From DASUNQ01 sp035536455 (GTDB lineage: Bacteria > Acidobacteriota > Thermoanaerobaculia > Multivoradales > UBA5704): a stretch of 64,000 nt of DNA. The notes under the pieces are model-generated. The model did no database searches. It was given only the letters and a program-made list of their open reading frames with translations, and was not told where the DNA came from. The stretch covers positions 1-64,000 of the forward strand of contig DATLOC010000006.1 of NCBI GenBank assembly GCA_035536455.1, given 5' to 3'. Every line of letters begins with the position of its first letter. Positions within the stretch are counted from its first letter, which is position 1. Positions 23,893 to 33,116 of the stretch are shown one piece after another. The translations under genes were made by a program, and so were the position numbers.

Positions 23893-26609
23893 GACGGGCT
23901 CCTGAGGCCGACGGCTTTGCGCATGTCGGCGGTGATGGATTGGCGTACCGAGAAGAACTCCTCCCAGGGGTCCGACTTGAGCTTGTCGAGCCGGGCGGGG
24001 ACGGTCGCGACGGTGAAGCTGGAGCCGCGCAGCTCGGGGTCGACCAGCTCCTCCCAGAAGAGCGGGGTGGAGACGGTCGCCCCGGGGCGCGCGCGGGTCG
24101 AGTAGGCGACGACGGCGGTGGCGCCGCGGCCGTTGCGCAGGTAGTCGAGCAGCACCTTCCCCTTGCGGTGGGCCTTGGGGATCATCGCCGTGTAGCGCTT
24201 GGGCTCCTCGGCGACGATCGACTCGGCCACCGCCTTCGAGAAGGCCTTGAAGTCGTCCCAGCCGGTGCGGCGGGCGAGCGGCACGACGACGTGCAGCCCC
24301 TTGCCGCCGGTGGTCTTGAGGAAGCTGCGCAGCCCCAGCTCATCGAGCCGCAGACGCATCCGCAGCGCCGCCTCCGCAACCCGCTCCCAGGGCAGCCCCT
24401 CGTCCGGGTCGAGGTCGAAGACCATCATGTCCGGCTTCTCGAACTGGTCGCTGTGCGCCCCCCAGACGTGCAGCTCGAGGACGCCGAGCTGCACCAGCCA
24501 GACGACGGCGTGCAGGGTGCGCACCGCGCCGTAGGGCTGCTCCTTCGGGCCGTCGACGTACACCCGCTCGATCGAGTCGGGGAACTGGTCGTTGACGTGC
24601 TTCTGGTAGAAGCACTCCTTGGTCCGTCCCTCCGGGCAGCGCAGCATGGTGAGCGGCCGGCCCTTCAAGTGGGGGAGGATCCAGTCGCCGATCGCTTCGT
24701 AGAAGAGCGCCAGGTCGCGCTTGGTGGTCCCCGACTCGGGGTAGAGGACCTTGTCCGGGTTGCTGAGCGCGACGCCGGCGATCTCGACTTTCCCTTTCCC
24801 CTTCGCCGTCGCCGCGGGCTGGGGGGCCGGCTCCGCCGCCTTCTGATCGACCGGGCGCTCGCGCACGACTTCCTCCGGCTTCTTGTCCTCGCGCAGGCCG
24901 AGGAACGCTGGGTGCCGCAGCAGCCCCTCGTCGGTCCACTCGGTGAACGCCACCTCGGCCACCAGCTTCGGCTCCACCCAGTGTGAGCGCCGGGCCTCGG
25001 CGCCGCGCGGCGGGTTGGCGAAGGCGGGGGTCTTGCGGTCCAGCTTGCGGAGCCGCTTGTGCAGCTCGCGCAGCGTCTTCTCGTCGAAACCGGTGCCGAC
25101 CTTGCCGGCGAAGACCAGGCCGCCGTCCTCCTGCCGTGCCGGCTCGCGCACGGCGAGGAGGAGCGCCCCGAAGCCCGTCCGCGAGCCCTCGGGGTCGGTG
25201 TAGCCGACGATCACGAACTCCTGCCGCGACAGGCACTTGACCTTGAGCCAGTCGCGGCCGCGGCCGGAGCGGTACGGCCGGTCGGCGCGCTTGGCGACGA
25301 TCCCTTCGAGCTTGTGGCCGCAGGCGCTGCGGTAGAACTCCTCGCCGCGCCCCTCGACGTGGCTGGAGAAGCGGAGCGCCCCGCCGTCCTCGGCGGCGGC
25401 CAGCAGCTCCTCCAGCACCCGCTTGCGCTCGACCAGCGGCGCGCCGCGCAGGTCCCAGCCGTCGAGGTGGAGGAGGTCGAAGGCGAAGAAGACCAGCTCG
25501 CCGCGCCGGTCCTTGATCGCGTTCTGGAGCGCCTGGAAGCTGGTCCTGCCGTCCGGCTGGAGCACCACGACCTCGCCGTCGAGGAGCGCCTGGCGCACCG
25601 GCAGCTCGGTGGCGGCGCGCGCCACCGGCGGGAAGCTGTCGGTCCAGTCCTTGGCGTGGCGGGTGAGGAGGCGCGCCTTCCCCTTGGCGACCTCGCCGAG
25701 GAGGCGGTAGCCGTCGTACTTGATCTCGTGCAGCCAGCCTTCGCCGCGCGGCGGCTCGTCGACCAGGGTGGCGAGCTGCGGCTCGATCTCGCCGGGCAGC
25801 GGGCCTTTCTTGACGCCCGGGATGGAAGACAGATCGGGTAGGGAGGGCGACGGCTTCTCCGGGGCGGCCGCCCGGGCGGGCCGCGTCCGCTTCACCGATT
25901 TGGCCCCCTTCTTCGCCGCGGCGCCGCGCGTCTTCTCCTCGCGGCGCGCCGCGGCCGCCCTCAGCCGCGCCTTGACCGAATCCTTGCCCTCCTTCTCTTC
26001 CCGGTTCGACTGCCAAACCCGCTGCGGGTCGGCGGCGATCTCTTCCAGGGTCTGCCCCGTCGTCACGCTCTCCGGCCGCTCGCGCACGATGGCGTCGCCG
26101 CTGCCCGGGCGCGCCGCCTCGTCGCGCTCCTTGATCAGCAGCCAGTTCTCCTTGCCGTACTCGCTGCCGGCGCGGCCGCCGGTGCGCACCAGCATCCAGC
26201 CGCCCTGGAGCTTCTCGCCGTCGAGCCGGAACTTGAGCCTGCCCTTGCGGTAGGCCTCGACCGGATCGCCTTCGAGCGGCTCCCAGGTGCCGCGCTCCCA
26301 GAGCAGCACCGTGCCGCCGCCGTACTGCCCCTTGGGGATCACCCCTTCGAAGTCGCCGTAGTCGAGCGGATGGTCCTCGACGTGCACCGCCAGGCGCTTC
26401 TCGGCCGGGTCGAGGCTTGGCCCCTTGGGCACCGCCCAGCTCCGCAGCACCCCTTCCATCTCCAGGCGGAAGTCGTAGTGCAGGCGGGTGGCGGCGTGCT
26501 TCTGGATGACGAAGGAGAGCTTTTTGGCGCCCCGGGCGGCCTTCGCCTTGCCGGCGGGCTCGGGGGTGACCGCGAAGTCCCGCTTGCGGCGGTACTCGTC
26601 GAGGGGCAT
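23889..26609 (-). CDS. ligD: Multifunctional ATP-dependent DNA ligase LigD
   Basis: A 906-residue NHEJ enzyme with the three classical parts in the order phosphoesterase - ligase - polymerase. The phosphoesterase (residues about 30-190) shows FVIQKHAATRLHYDFRLEM and HVEDHPLDYGDFEG. A Lys/Arg-rich linker precedes the ligase, whose nucleotidyl Lys is in HEIKYDGYRLLGEV near residue 300. The polymerase/primase domain starts near 620 with VLYPESGTTKRDLALFYEAI and has VFDLDPDEGLPWE and TTGGKGLHVVVPL. With Ku it repairs double-strand breaks. It begins 24 bp after the Ku stop. Confidence 0.96.
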   Translation of the reverse strand: MPLDEYRRKRDFAVTPEPAGKAKAARGAKKLSFVIQKHAATRLHYDFRLEMEGVLRSWAVPKGPSLDPAEKRLAVHVEDHPLDYGDFEGVIPKGQYGGGTVLLWERGTWEPLEGDPVEAYRKGRLKFRLDGEKLQGGWMLVRTGGRAGSEYGKENWLLIKERDEAARPGSGDAIVRERPESVTTGQTLEEIAADPQRVWQSNREEKEGKDSVKARLRAAAARREEKTRGAAAKKGAKSVKRTRPARAAAPEKPSPSLPDLSSIPGVKKGPLPGEIEPQLATLVDEPPRGEGWLHEIKYDGYRLLGEVAKGKARLLTRHAKDWTDSFPPVARAATELPVRQALLDGEVVVLQPDGRTSFQALQNAIKDRRGELVFFAFDLLHLDGWDLRGAPLVERKRVLEELLAAAEDGGALRFSSHVEGRGEEFYRSACGHKLEGIVAKRADRPYRSGRGRDWLKVKCLSRQEFVIVGYTDPEGSRTGFGALLLAVREPARQEDGGLVFAGKVGTGFDEKTLRELHKRLRKLDRKTPAFANPPRGAEARRSHWVEPKLVAEVAFTEWTDEGLLRHPAFLGLREDKKPEEVVRERPVDQKAAEPAPQPAATAKGKGKVEIAGVALSNPDKVLYPESGTTKRDLALFYEAIGDWILPHLKGRPLTMLRCPEGRTKECFYQKHVNDQFPDSIERVYVDGPKEQPYGAVRTLHAVVWLVQLGVLELHVWGAHSDQFEKPDMMVFDLDPDEGLPWERVAEAALRMRLRLDELGLRSFLKTTGGKGLHVVVPLARRTGWDDFKAFSKAVAESIVAEEPKRYTAMIPKAHRKGKVLLDYLRNGRGATAVVAYSTRARPGATVSTPLFWEELVDPELRGSSFTVATVPARLDKLKSDPWEEFFSVRQSITADMRKAVGLRSPS

Positions 26610-26633
26610 GAGGTCTCTGTCGCCCGGCCCGGG

Positions 26634-27551
26634 TCAGGCGCTCTTCTTGGCCGAGCGGCGGCTGGCGGCGCGGCGCGGCGCGGCCTTGCGCGCCGGCATC
26701 CGCTTCCTCCCCGCGGCGCGGCCGCGCGGCGCAGCCGCGCGCTTGCCCTTGCCGCTCTCCTCGACGCTCTGCTTGAGCAGCGCCATGAGGTCCACGACCT
26801 TGGCGCCCCCGGCCGCCGGCTCCGGCCGCGGCGCCGCCTCCTCGACCCCTTCGAGCTCGCCGGCCTCGACCCGCTTCTCGATCAGCTTCAGCAGGTCCTT
26901 GCGGTAGTCGTCCTTGTAGCGCTCGGGGTCCCAGGAGGCGGCCATGCCGGCGACCAGCTTCTCGCCCATCTCGATCTCGCGCTCGGTGATCCCCAGCGTC
27001 TTGAGGTTCCTGCCCGGCAGGTCCAGCTCGTCGGTCGCGCGCAGCTCGCGGGCGAAGCGGAGGATCTCCAGCACCAGCACCTCGTTCTGCGGCACCACCG
27101 CCGCCAGGTACTGCTTGGTGCGGATGACCACCTTGGCGATCCCCACCTTGCCGCTGCGCAGCAGCACCTCGCGCAGCAGGGCGTAGGGCTTCTGCCCCTT
27201 CTTCTGCGGCCCCAGGTAGTAGGGCTTGTCGAAGTAGACCGTGCTGATGTCCGCGAGCTCGACGAAGTCGAGGATGTCCACCGTCTGGGTGGCCTCGGGG
27301 TTGGCGCGCTTCAGGTCCTCGTCCGAGAGCACGACGTAGCGGCCGTCCTCGTACTCGTAGCCGCGGACGATCTGCTCCCAGGGCACCTCGCGGCCGCTCT
27401 TCTCGGCGACCCGCTTGTAGCGAATGCGCGACTTGCTCTTCTTCTCGAGCAAGTCGAAGGAGAGCTCTTCGCGCTTCTCCGCCGAGTAGAGCCCCACCGG
27501 GATGTTGACGAGGCCGAAGCTGATGCTGCCCTTCCAGATCGCGCGTGCCAT
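26634..27551 (-). CDS. ku: Non-homologous end-joining protein Ku
   Basis: A 305-residue bacterial Ku starting MARAIWKGSISFGLVNIPV, the family's signature N-terminus, then RIRYKRVAEKSGREVPWEQI and YYLGPQKKGQKPYALL. It forms a homodimeric ring on DNA ends and recruits LigD, encoded directly downstream. After residue 265 the protein has a long Lys/Arg/Ala tail (GKGKRAAAPRGRAAGRKRM and on), similar to the extended basic tails of mycobacterial Ku that bind DNA and promote end-synapsis. It diverges from fdhD over about 80 bp, which must hold both promoters. Confidence 0.96.
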   Translation of the reverse strand: MARAIWKGSISFGLVNIPVGLYSAEKREELSFDLLEKKSKSRIRYKRVAEKSGREVPWEQIVRGYEYEDGRYVVLSDEDLKRANPEATQTVDILDFVELADISTVYFDKPYYLGPQKKGQKPYALLREVLLRSGKVGIAKVVIRTKQYLAAVVPQNEVLVLEILRFARELRATDELDLPGRNLKTLGITEREIEMGEKLVAGMAASWDPERYKDDYRKDLLKLIEKRVEAGELEGVEEAAPRPEPAAGGAKVVDLMALLKQSVEESGKGKRAAAPRGRAAGRKRMPARKAAPRRAASRRSAKKSA

Positions 27552-27632
27552 GGGTTCGCCCCTCTTATATTGCCCTCCGCAGGGGCGAGGGGGAGCAAGA
27601 TGCGTGCCCTGTGAGAGGCTTGGCCGCGCGCC

Positions 27633-28484
27633 ATGCCGGGACGAGCCACGACGAGCCAAACGCGGACCCGGCTCCGCCGCTACGCCGCGGGGCGGGCCGA
27701 GGACACGGGCGACGAGCTGGCGACCGAGGAGCCGCTGGAGATCCGGCTCGCCGGCGGCGGCGCGCGGCGCACGGTGGCGCTCACCATGCGCACCCCGGGG
27801 GCCGACGCCGAGCTGGCGGCCGGGTTCCTGTTCGGCGAGGGGATCGTGCGCGGCCGCGAGGAGATCCGCGGCATCGCCGCCGGCGACCCGGAGGCGCAGG
27901 ACCCGCGGGCGCGCGGCAATGTGGTGACGGTGGACCTGGGCGACCGCCCGCTCCCCGACCTCGGCGGCCTCGAGCGCCACTTCTTCGCCACCAGCGCCTG
28001 CGGCGTCTGCGGCCGCGCCGGGTTGGAGGCGCTGCGGGTGCGCGCGGCGCCGCTGCCGCCGGGGCCACGCGTGGCGCCGGCGACGCTCCTCGCCCTGCCG
28101 CGGGCGCTGGCCGCCGCGCAGGGCGTCTTCGCCGCCACCGGCGGCCTCCACGCCGCGGCCCTCTTCGACGCCGCCGGGGAGCTTCAGGCCTTGCGCGAGG
28201 ACGTCGGCCGCCACAACGCCCTCGACAAGCTGGTCGGCTGGGCCCTCCTCGCCGGCCGGCTGCCGCTCGCCGCGGGGATCGTCCTGGTGAGCGGGCGGGC
28301 GAGCTTCGAGATCCTGCAGAAGACCCTGGCCGCCGGCGTGCCGGTCGTCTGCGCGGTCTCGGCGCCGAGCAGCCTGGCGGTCGAGCTGGCGCAGAGCTTC
28401 GGCGTCACCCTCGTCGGCTTCCTGCGCGGCGACCGCTTCAACGTCTACAGCGTCCCCGAGCGGGTGGCGCCGCTCCCCGTCTGA
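27633..28484 (+). CDS. fdhD: Formate dehydrogenase accessory sulfurtransferase FdhD
   Basis: A 283-residue FdhD, which transfers sulfur from IscS to the Mo/W-bisMGD cofactor of formate dehydrogenases. The catalytic pair is in FATSACGVCGRAG (Cys-x2-Cys), and the family motifs REDVGRHNALDKLVG and LVSGRASFEILQKTLAAGV are intact. No formate dehydrogenase or cofactor gene is in the window, so its partner must be elsewhere. ATG at 27633 has an acceptable purine-rich upstream region. Confidence 0.95.
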   Translation: MPGRATTSQTRTRLRRYAAGRAEDTGDELATEEPLEIRLAGGGARRTVALTMRTPGADAELAAGFLFGEGIVRGREEIRGIAAGDPEAQDPRARGNVVTVDLGDRPLPDLGGLERHFFATSACGVCGRAGLEALRVRAAPLPPGPRVAPATLLALPRALAAAQGVFAATGGLHAAALFDAAGELQALREDVGRHNALDKLVGWALLAGRLPLAAGIVLVSGRASFEILQKTLAAGVPVVCAVSAPSSLAVELAQSFGVTLVGFLRGDRFNVYSVPERVAPLPV

Positions 28485-28524
28485 GGGCGCCGCGGTGGCA
28501 CATGGGGTGCATCCTGCGAGCGGG

Positions 28525-29052
28525 ATGAGCGTGAAAACGACGAGTGATCGACGAGCCATCCGTGGCTCCACGTGTCTCCGTTGGGTCCTGGCGGCGCTCC
28601 TCGCCGCCGGCGCCGCGGCGCAGCTCGCCTGCACCGAGCGCCAGGTGGAGCGGGCGGACGCCGAGCTGGAGCAGGCGGACGAGAAAGCGGGAGAGCAGGC
28701 GCGCGAGCTGGGCGCCCGGGCCGACGAGGCCGGCCGGCGCCTCGAAGAGGGCCTCGAGCGCGGCGCCGAGAACGTGGAGCGGAGCCTCGACAAGGCAGCG
28801 CGGGAGATCGAGCCGATCGCCCGCGACATGCTCGACGACGCCGAGATCTCCGTCCGGGTCAAGGCGCGCCTCGCCGCCGACCCCGACGTCAACGCCCTGC
28901 ACATCGACGTCGACACCGTGGACGGGCGGGTGACCCTCAACGGCAAGGTCGAGACCGCCCACCAGCGCGAGGAGGCAGAGGACCTGGCGCGGCGCACCCC
29001 GGGGGTGCGCGAGGTGGTGAACCTGATCCAGGTGGCGGGGCAGGCGAGCTGA
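28525..29052 (+). CDS. BON-domain lipoprotein
   Basis: A 175-residue protein with a signal ending AAGAAAQLACTERQ, a lipoprotein-like cleavage site though not a perfect lipobox. Residues 40-105 are charged and helical (Glu/Ala/Arg-rich, possible coiled coil). The C-terminal BON domain includes AEISVRVKARLAADPDVNALH, shown here only as AEISVRVKARLAADPD, and DGRVTLNGKVET. BON domains bind phospholipid or membranes; OsmY-like proteins act in the periplasm under stress. ATG 28525 is preferred over the TTG/GTG-like upstream options. The stop overlaps the second hairpin repeat. Confidence 0.8.
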   Translation: MSVKTTSDRRAIRGSTCLRWVLAALLAAGAAAQLACTERQVERADAELEQADEKAGEQARELGARADEAGRRLEEGLERGAENVERSLDKAAREIEPIARDMLDDAEISVRVKARLAADPDVNALHIDVDTVDGRVTLNGKVETAHQREEAEDLARRTPGVREVVNLIQVAGQAS

Positions 29053-29082
29053 TCGGAGCCCGGCGCGAAAGCCTTCGCGCCT
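29050..29082. repeat. 33-bp dispersed hairpin repeat, copy 2
   Basis: Exact copy of the 33-bp sequence at 6781-6813, with the GGCGCGAA-AGCC-TTCGCGCC stem-loop. It begins within the BON gene stop codon and lies 42 bp before the IMPase ATG. It may terminate the BON transcript. Confidence 0.85.
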
Positions 29083-29123
29083 AGGCGCCGGGGCCTCCGG
29101 CCCCACCTGCCATAATTCCGCCC

Positions 29124-29972
29124 ATGGACGAGCTGCTCGACGCCGCGACGGCCGGCTGCCGCGTGGGGGCGGAGGTGCTGCGCCGCTACTTCCGCGACGC
29201 CGGGCTGGAGGTCGGGCAGAAGGGCGAGAACGACTTCGTCACCCGCGCCGACCGCGAGAGCGAGGCGGCGATCGTCGCCGAGGTGCGGCGGCGCTTCCCG
29301 CAGCATCGCATCCTGGCCGAGGAGGGGGGCGGCGCCGGCACCGGCACGAGCGACTGCGAGTGGCTGATCGACCCGCTCGACGGCACCACCAACTTCCTCC
29401 AGGGCCTGCCGATATGGTGCATCTCGATCGCCTGCCGGCGCGGCGGGGACCTCCTGGCCGCCGCGGTCTACGACCCGCCCGGCGACAACCTCTTCACCGC
29501 CGTGCGCGGCGGCGGCGCGCGCTGGAACGGCCGGCCGATGCGGGCCTCCTCCCGCCCCGGCCTCAGCGGCGCCTTCCTCGCCACCGGCTTCCCCTTCCGC
29601 GCCCACCGCACGCTCGACCTCTACCTCGGGCTCTTCCGCGAGGTCTTCCTGGAGGCGCGGGCGATCCGCCGCTGCGGCTCGGCGGCGCTCGACCTCGCCT
29701 ATACCGCGGCCGGCGTCTACGACGGCTTCTTCGAGTTCCGCCTCTCCCCCTGGGACATCGCCGCCGGCGTGCTGCTGGTGCGCGAGGCCGGCGGCGCCGC
29801 CACCGACCTCGACGGCGGCGGCCGCTACTTCGAGGGCGGCAACGTCGTCGCGGGCGGGCGGGGGACGCAGGCGGCGCTCCTCGCCGCGGTCGGGCGCTGT
29901 ACCAGCGAGGAGGCGGTCGAGGCGGCCGATCCGAGGCCGGTCCCCGCCGCCGCCGGGGCCGGCGCGCGATGA
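29124..29972 (+). CDS. Inositol monophosphatase family protein
   Basis: A 282-residue Mg-dependent phosphatase. The metal-binding sequence WLIDPLDGTTNF and the upstream LAEEGG (Glu) are intact, and the C-terminal SPWDIAAGVLLVREAGG completes the site. Substrates of bacterial SuhB-like members include inositol-1-phosphate, NADP or histidinol phosphate; the exact one is not predictable. The stop overlaps the next gene's ATG, so it is coupled to the M23 peptidase gene. Confidence 0.92.
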   Translation: MDELLDAATAGCRVGAEVLRRYFRDAGLEVGQKGENDFVTRADRESEAAIVAEVRRRFPQHRILAEEGGGAGTGTSDCEWLIDPLDGTTNFLQGLPIWCISIACRRGGDLLAAAVYDPPGDNLFTAVRGGGARWNGRPMRASSRPGLSGAFLATGFPFRAHRTLDLYLGLFREVFLEARAIRRCGSAALDLAYTAAGVYDGFFEFRLSPWDIAAGVLLVREAGGAATDLDGGGRYFEGGNVVAGGRGTQAALLAAVGRCTSEEAVEAADPRPVPAAAGAGAR

Positions 29973-31039
29973 GGGCCGCCCGCGCGGCGCGCGAGGGCGT
30001 GCCGCCGCCGCCCGGCCCCTGGCGCCTGGAGGTCCAGGTCCACCCCGGCGACATCCGCCGGCGCGTCCGCTACTACTTCCTGTCGCGCGCCCACCTGACC
30101 GCCTGGTGCCTGGCGGCGCTCGCCTGCGTCGCCGTCCTGGCCCTCGGCCTCGGCGTCGCGCCGCGGGTGGTCGGCGCCTTCCTCGGCGCCCACGACGTGC
30201 AGCGGCTCCTCGCCGAGCGGGCGCGGCAGGGGGAGCGGCTGCAGGCCCTCGTCGGGCAGATGGAGGAGGCGCGCGGCCACGCCGACGACCTCCGCCTGCA
30301 GGTGCAGAAGGTGGGCCTCGCCTACGGCGTGCCGGATGGCGCCGCGACGCCGCCGGCCGCGGCCGTCGTGCCGGCGCCGGAGTCGATCTACGCCGGCACT
30401 ATCCAGCACGGGCGGCGGCTGGCGCGGCGGGTGCGCGGCGAGCTGGCGGCGACCGGCGCGCTGGTCGACCGCGTCGCGGCGTACGAGCGGGCCGACGCCG
30501 GCGCGGCGCCGGCCACCCCGGCGCTCTGCCCGCTGCGCGGCGTCGAGTTCGTGCTGCTCTCGCCCTTCGGCCGCCGGCGCGATCAGTTCACCGACGAGCC
30601 GCAGTTCCACACCGGCGTCGACCTGGCGGCGCCGCCGGGGAGCCCGATCATGGCCCCGGCCGACGGCGTCGTCGTCTTCGCCGGCCGGTATCCGATGTCC
30701 GGCATCCACTGGTGGCGGCTCGGCGAGCTGGTGGCCGTCCGTCACGGCAAGCGCTTCCTGACCCTCTACGGTCACTGCCGCGAGGTCCTGGTGCGGCGCG
30801 GGCAGAAAGTGCGGCGCGGCGAGGTCCTCGCCACCGTCGGCAACACCGGCTGGAGCACAAGCCCCCACCTCCACTACGAGGTGCGGCGCCGCGACGCGGC
30901 CGGCGACCCGCAGCCGCTCGACCCCCGCCTCTTCATGCTCGACCACCGCTGGCGCGACGACGAGCGGCTCGTCGTGCGCGCCGGCCGGCCGCCCGGCGGC
31001 GCCGAGCTGCCGGCGCTGCCGGCCGCCTTCCGCCGGTAG
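29969..31039 (+). CDS. Membrane-anchored M23 metallopeptidase
   Basis: A 356-residue protein with a cytoplasmic N-terminus of about 45 residues, one membrane helix (LTAWCLAALACVAVLALGL), a periplasmic helical region (residues 70-150) and a C-terminal M23 domain. The catalytic Zn site appears as FHTGVDLAAPPG (His-x3-Asp) and SPHLHYEVR (His-x-His). It likely cleaves peptidoglycan cross-bridges. It is directly upstream of a bactofilin-like gene, a pairing that in other bacteria couples bactofilin scaffolds to local wall hydrolysis. Confidence 0.92.
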   Translation: MRAARAAREGVPPPPGPWRLEVQVHPGDIRRRVRYYFLSRAHLTAWCLAALACVAVLALGLGVAPRVVGAFLGAHDVQRLLAERARQGERLQALVGQMEEARGHADDLRLQVQKVGLAYGVPDGAATPPAAAVVPAPESIYAGTIQHGRRLARRVRGELAATGALVDRVAAYERADAGAAPATPALCPLRGVEFVLLSPFGRRRDQFTDEPQFHTGVDLAAPPGSPIMAPADGVVVFAGRYPMSGIHWWRLGELVAVRHGKRFLTLYGHCREVLVRRGQKVRRGEVLATVGNTGWSTSPHLHYEVRRRDAAGDPQPLDPRLFMLDHRWRDDERLVVRAGRPPGGAELPALPAAFRR

Positions 31040-31051
31040 AGAGCCTTGCGG

Positions 31052-31831
31052 ATGCCCTTCGGCAGGCGCCGCGACCGCCGGGAGCGCGACAGCGCGCCGA
31101 CGATGATCGTGCCGGCGGGGGCGCGCATCGGCGTCGACCCCGAAGGGCAGCTCTGCATCCAGAGCCCCGGCAACCTCGTGCTCCAGAACTCCGGCCGCTA
31201 CGGCACGCTGGAGTCGCTGCACGGCTCGGTGCGCGTCGAGCGCGGCGTGCAGGTCGAGGCGGTGACGGTGCGCTGCGCCGAGACCTGCTACGTCGAGGGG
31301 ACGCTGACCGCCTGGAAGGTCGTCGCGCGCTCGCTGCAGCTCGAGGACGGGGCGCGCGCCAACGTCGTCCTGCAGGAGACCCAGCGCCTGGAGGTGGGGC
31401 GCGGCGCCCGGCTGGTCGGCAACTTCTCGTCCGAGCGCGAGCTCTTCGGCTTCTTCTCCCGCTTCGCTCACCAGGTGCGCTCGCTGCCATTCGGGAGCGA
31501 AGGACGGGCGGAGCCGGCGGCCGAGCTGCCGGCAACTGCCGGGGCAGCGCTCGAGGAGGAGCGTGCCGAGAGCCCCAGCTCCGAGCCCGAGGAGTTCCCG
31601 GAGTCGCTGATCCTGGCGATGGTGCTCCTCGAGCGCGAGCTCGAGCGGCACCCGCACGAGGGGCCCGGCGGCCGCGCCATCGCCGAGATCGCCAAGCTCC
31701 TCCAGGAGCGCGACCTAGAGACCCTGCGGCTGACCCGCAACACCCTCTTCGGGCGGATCGACGACCCGGGCGAGGACGCGGCGCGGGCGCAGGAGCTGGT
31801 GGAGGCGTTCTACACGGGGGAGGGGGGATGA
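31052..31831 (+). CDS. Bactofilin-like polymer-forming protein with C-terminal extension
   Basis: A 259-residue protein. Residues 15-140 contain the short beta-helical rungs typical of bactofilins: VRVERGVQVEAVTVR, CYVEGTLTAWKVVA, LQLEDGARANVVLQ and LEVGRGARLVGNF. A Pro/Glu-rich linker follows, then a helical C-terminal domain (SLILAMVLLERELER to the end) not found in the simplest bactofilins. It would form filaments near the membrane. It is 12 bp after the M23 gene and its stop overlaps the tyrS start. Confidence 0.75.
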   Translation: MPFGRRRDRRERDSAPTMIVPAGARIGVDPEGQLCIQSPGNLVLQNSGRYGTLESLHGSVRVERGVQVEAVTVRCAETCYVEGTLTAWKVVARSLQLEDGARANVVLQETQRLEVGRGARLVGNFSSERELFGFFSRFAHQVRSLPFGSEGRAEPAAELPATAGAALEEERAESPSSEPEEFPESLILAMVLLERELERHPHEGPGGRAIAEIAKLLQERDLETLRLTRNTLFGRIDDPGEDAARAQELVEAFYTGEGG

Positions 31832-33102
31832 GCCTCTACCAAGAGCTGGCCTGGCGCGGCCTGGTCCACGGCGCCACCGAGGACGCGGAGCGGGCGCTGG
31901 CGGAAGAGAAGCTGACCGGCTACATCGGCTTCGACCCGACGGCGGCCTCCCTGCACGTCGGCTCGCTGCTGCCGGCGATGGCCCTGGCGCGCCTCCAGCG
32001 CTTCGGCCACTCGCCGATCGCCGTCGTCGGCGGCGGCACCGGGCTGATCGGCGACCCCAGCGGCAAGACCGCGGAGCGGCAGCTCCTGACGCGCGAGAAG
32101 GTGCAGGAGAACCTGGCGGGGATCCGCGGCCAGCTCGAACGCGTCCTCGACTTCGACGCCCGCGGCAACCCGGCGCGCATCGTCGACAACGCCGACTGGC
32201 TCTGCGAGCTGTCGCTGATGGACTTCCTGCGCGACGTCGGCAAGCACTTCGGGGTCGGCGCCATGCTCGGCAAGGAGTCGGTCCGGCGGCGGCTCGACGG
32301 CGAGGAGGGGATCTCCTTCACCGAGTTCAGCTACATGCTGCTTCAGGCCTACGACTTCCTCACCCTCCACGACCGCTACGGCTGCCGCCTGCAGATGGGG
32401 GGGAGCGACCAGTGGGGCAACATCGTCGCCGGCATCGACCTGATCCGGCGGCAGCGGCGGGAGGCGGCGCACGGCGTCGTCTTCCCGCTGGTCACGACCG
32501 CCTCGGGCGTCAAGTTCGGCAAGACCGAGGCCGGCGCCGTCTGGCTCGACCCGGTCCTGACCTCCCCCTTCCGCTTCTACCAGTTCTGGGTGCAGACCGA
32601 CGACCGGGACGTCGTGCCGTACTTGAAATTCTTCACCTGGCTGGGGCGCGAGGAGATCGCGGCGCTGGAGGATCAGGCGCGGACCGCCCCCGAGAAGCGG
32701 GAGGCGCAGCGCCGGCTGGCGACCGAGGTGACGCGCATGCTCCACGGCGAAAGCGACCTCGCGCGCGCCGAGCGCGCGACGCGCGTGCTCTTCGGCGAGG
32801 AGGTGGCGGAGCTCGAGCCGCGCGACGTGCTGGAAGTCTTCGCCGACGTGCCGTCGAGCGCGGTGGAGAAGGCGCAGCTCGCGGGCGCCGGCGTGCCGCT
32901 CGTGGACCTGCTGGTGAGCGCGGGATTGGCCGCCTCGAAGGGCGAGGCGCGGCGCGCGCTCCAGCAGGGCGGCGTCTACCTCAACAACCGCCGCGTCGCC
33001 GACGAGCGCAAGGCCGTCACCCTCGACGACACCCTGGGCGGCGAGCTGCTGGTGCTGCGCAAGGGCAAGCGCGACTACCACCTCGTGCGGGTGGCGGGGT
33101 AG
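31828..33102 (+). CDS. tyrS: Tyrosyl-tRNA synthetase
   Basis: A 424-residue class I synthetase that charges tRNA-Tyr. GFDPTAASLHVGSLLPAM carries the HIGH-like motif, MGGSDQWGNIVAGIDLIRR the tyrosine-specific loop and VKFGKTEAGAVWL the KMSKS-like loop (KFGKT, as in TyrS type 1). The C-terminal S4-like RNA-binding domain is present (GLAASKGEARRALQQGGVYL). ATG overlaps the bactofilin stop. It is the only translation gene in the window. Confidence 0.97.
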   Translation: MSLYQELAWRGLVHGATEDAERALAEEKLTGYIGFDPTAASLHVGSLLPAMALARLQRFGHSPIAVVGGGTGLIGDPSGKTAERQLLTREKVQENLAGIRGQLERVLDFDARGNPARIVDNADWLCELSLMDFLRDVGKHFGVGAMLGKESVRRRLDGEEGISFTEFSYMLLQAYDFLTLHDRYGCRLQMGGSDQWGNIVAGIDLIRRQRREAAHGVVFPLVTTASGVKFGKTEAGAVWLDPVLTSPFRFYQFWVQTDDRDVVPYLKFFTWLGREEIAALEDQARTAPEKREAQRRLATEVTRMLHGESDLARAERATRVLFGEEVAELEPRDVLEVFADVPSSAVEKAQLAGAGVPLVDLLVSAGLAASKGEARRALQQGGVYLNNRRVADERKAVTLDDTLGGELLVLRKGKRDYHLVRVAG

Positions 33103-33116
33103 TCCTCGAGCACGCG

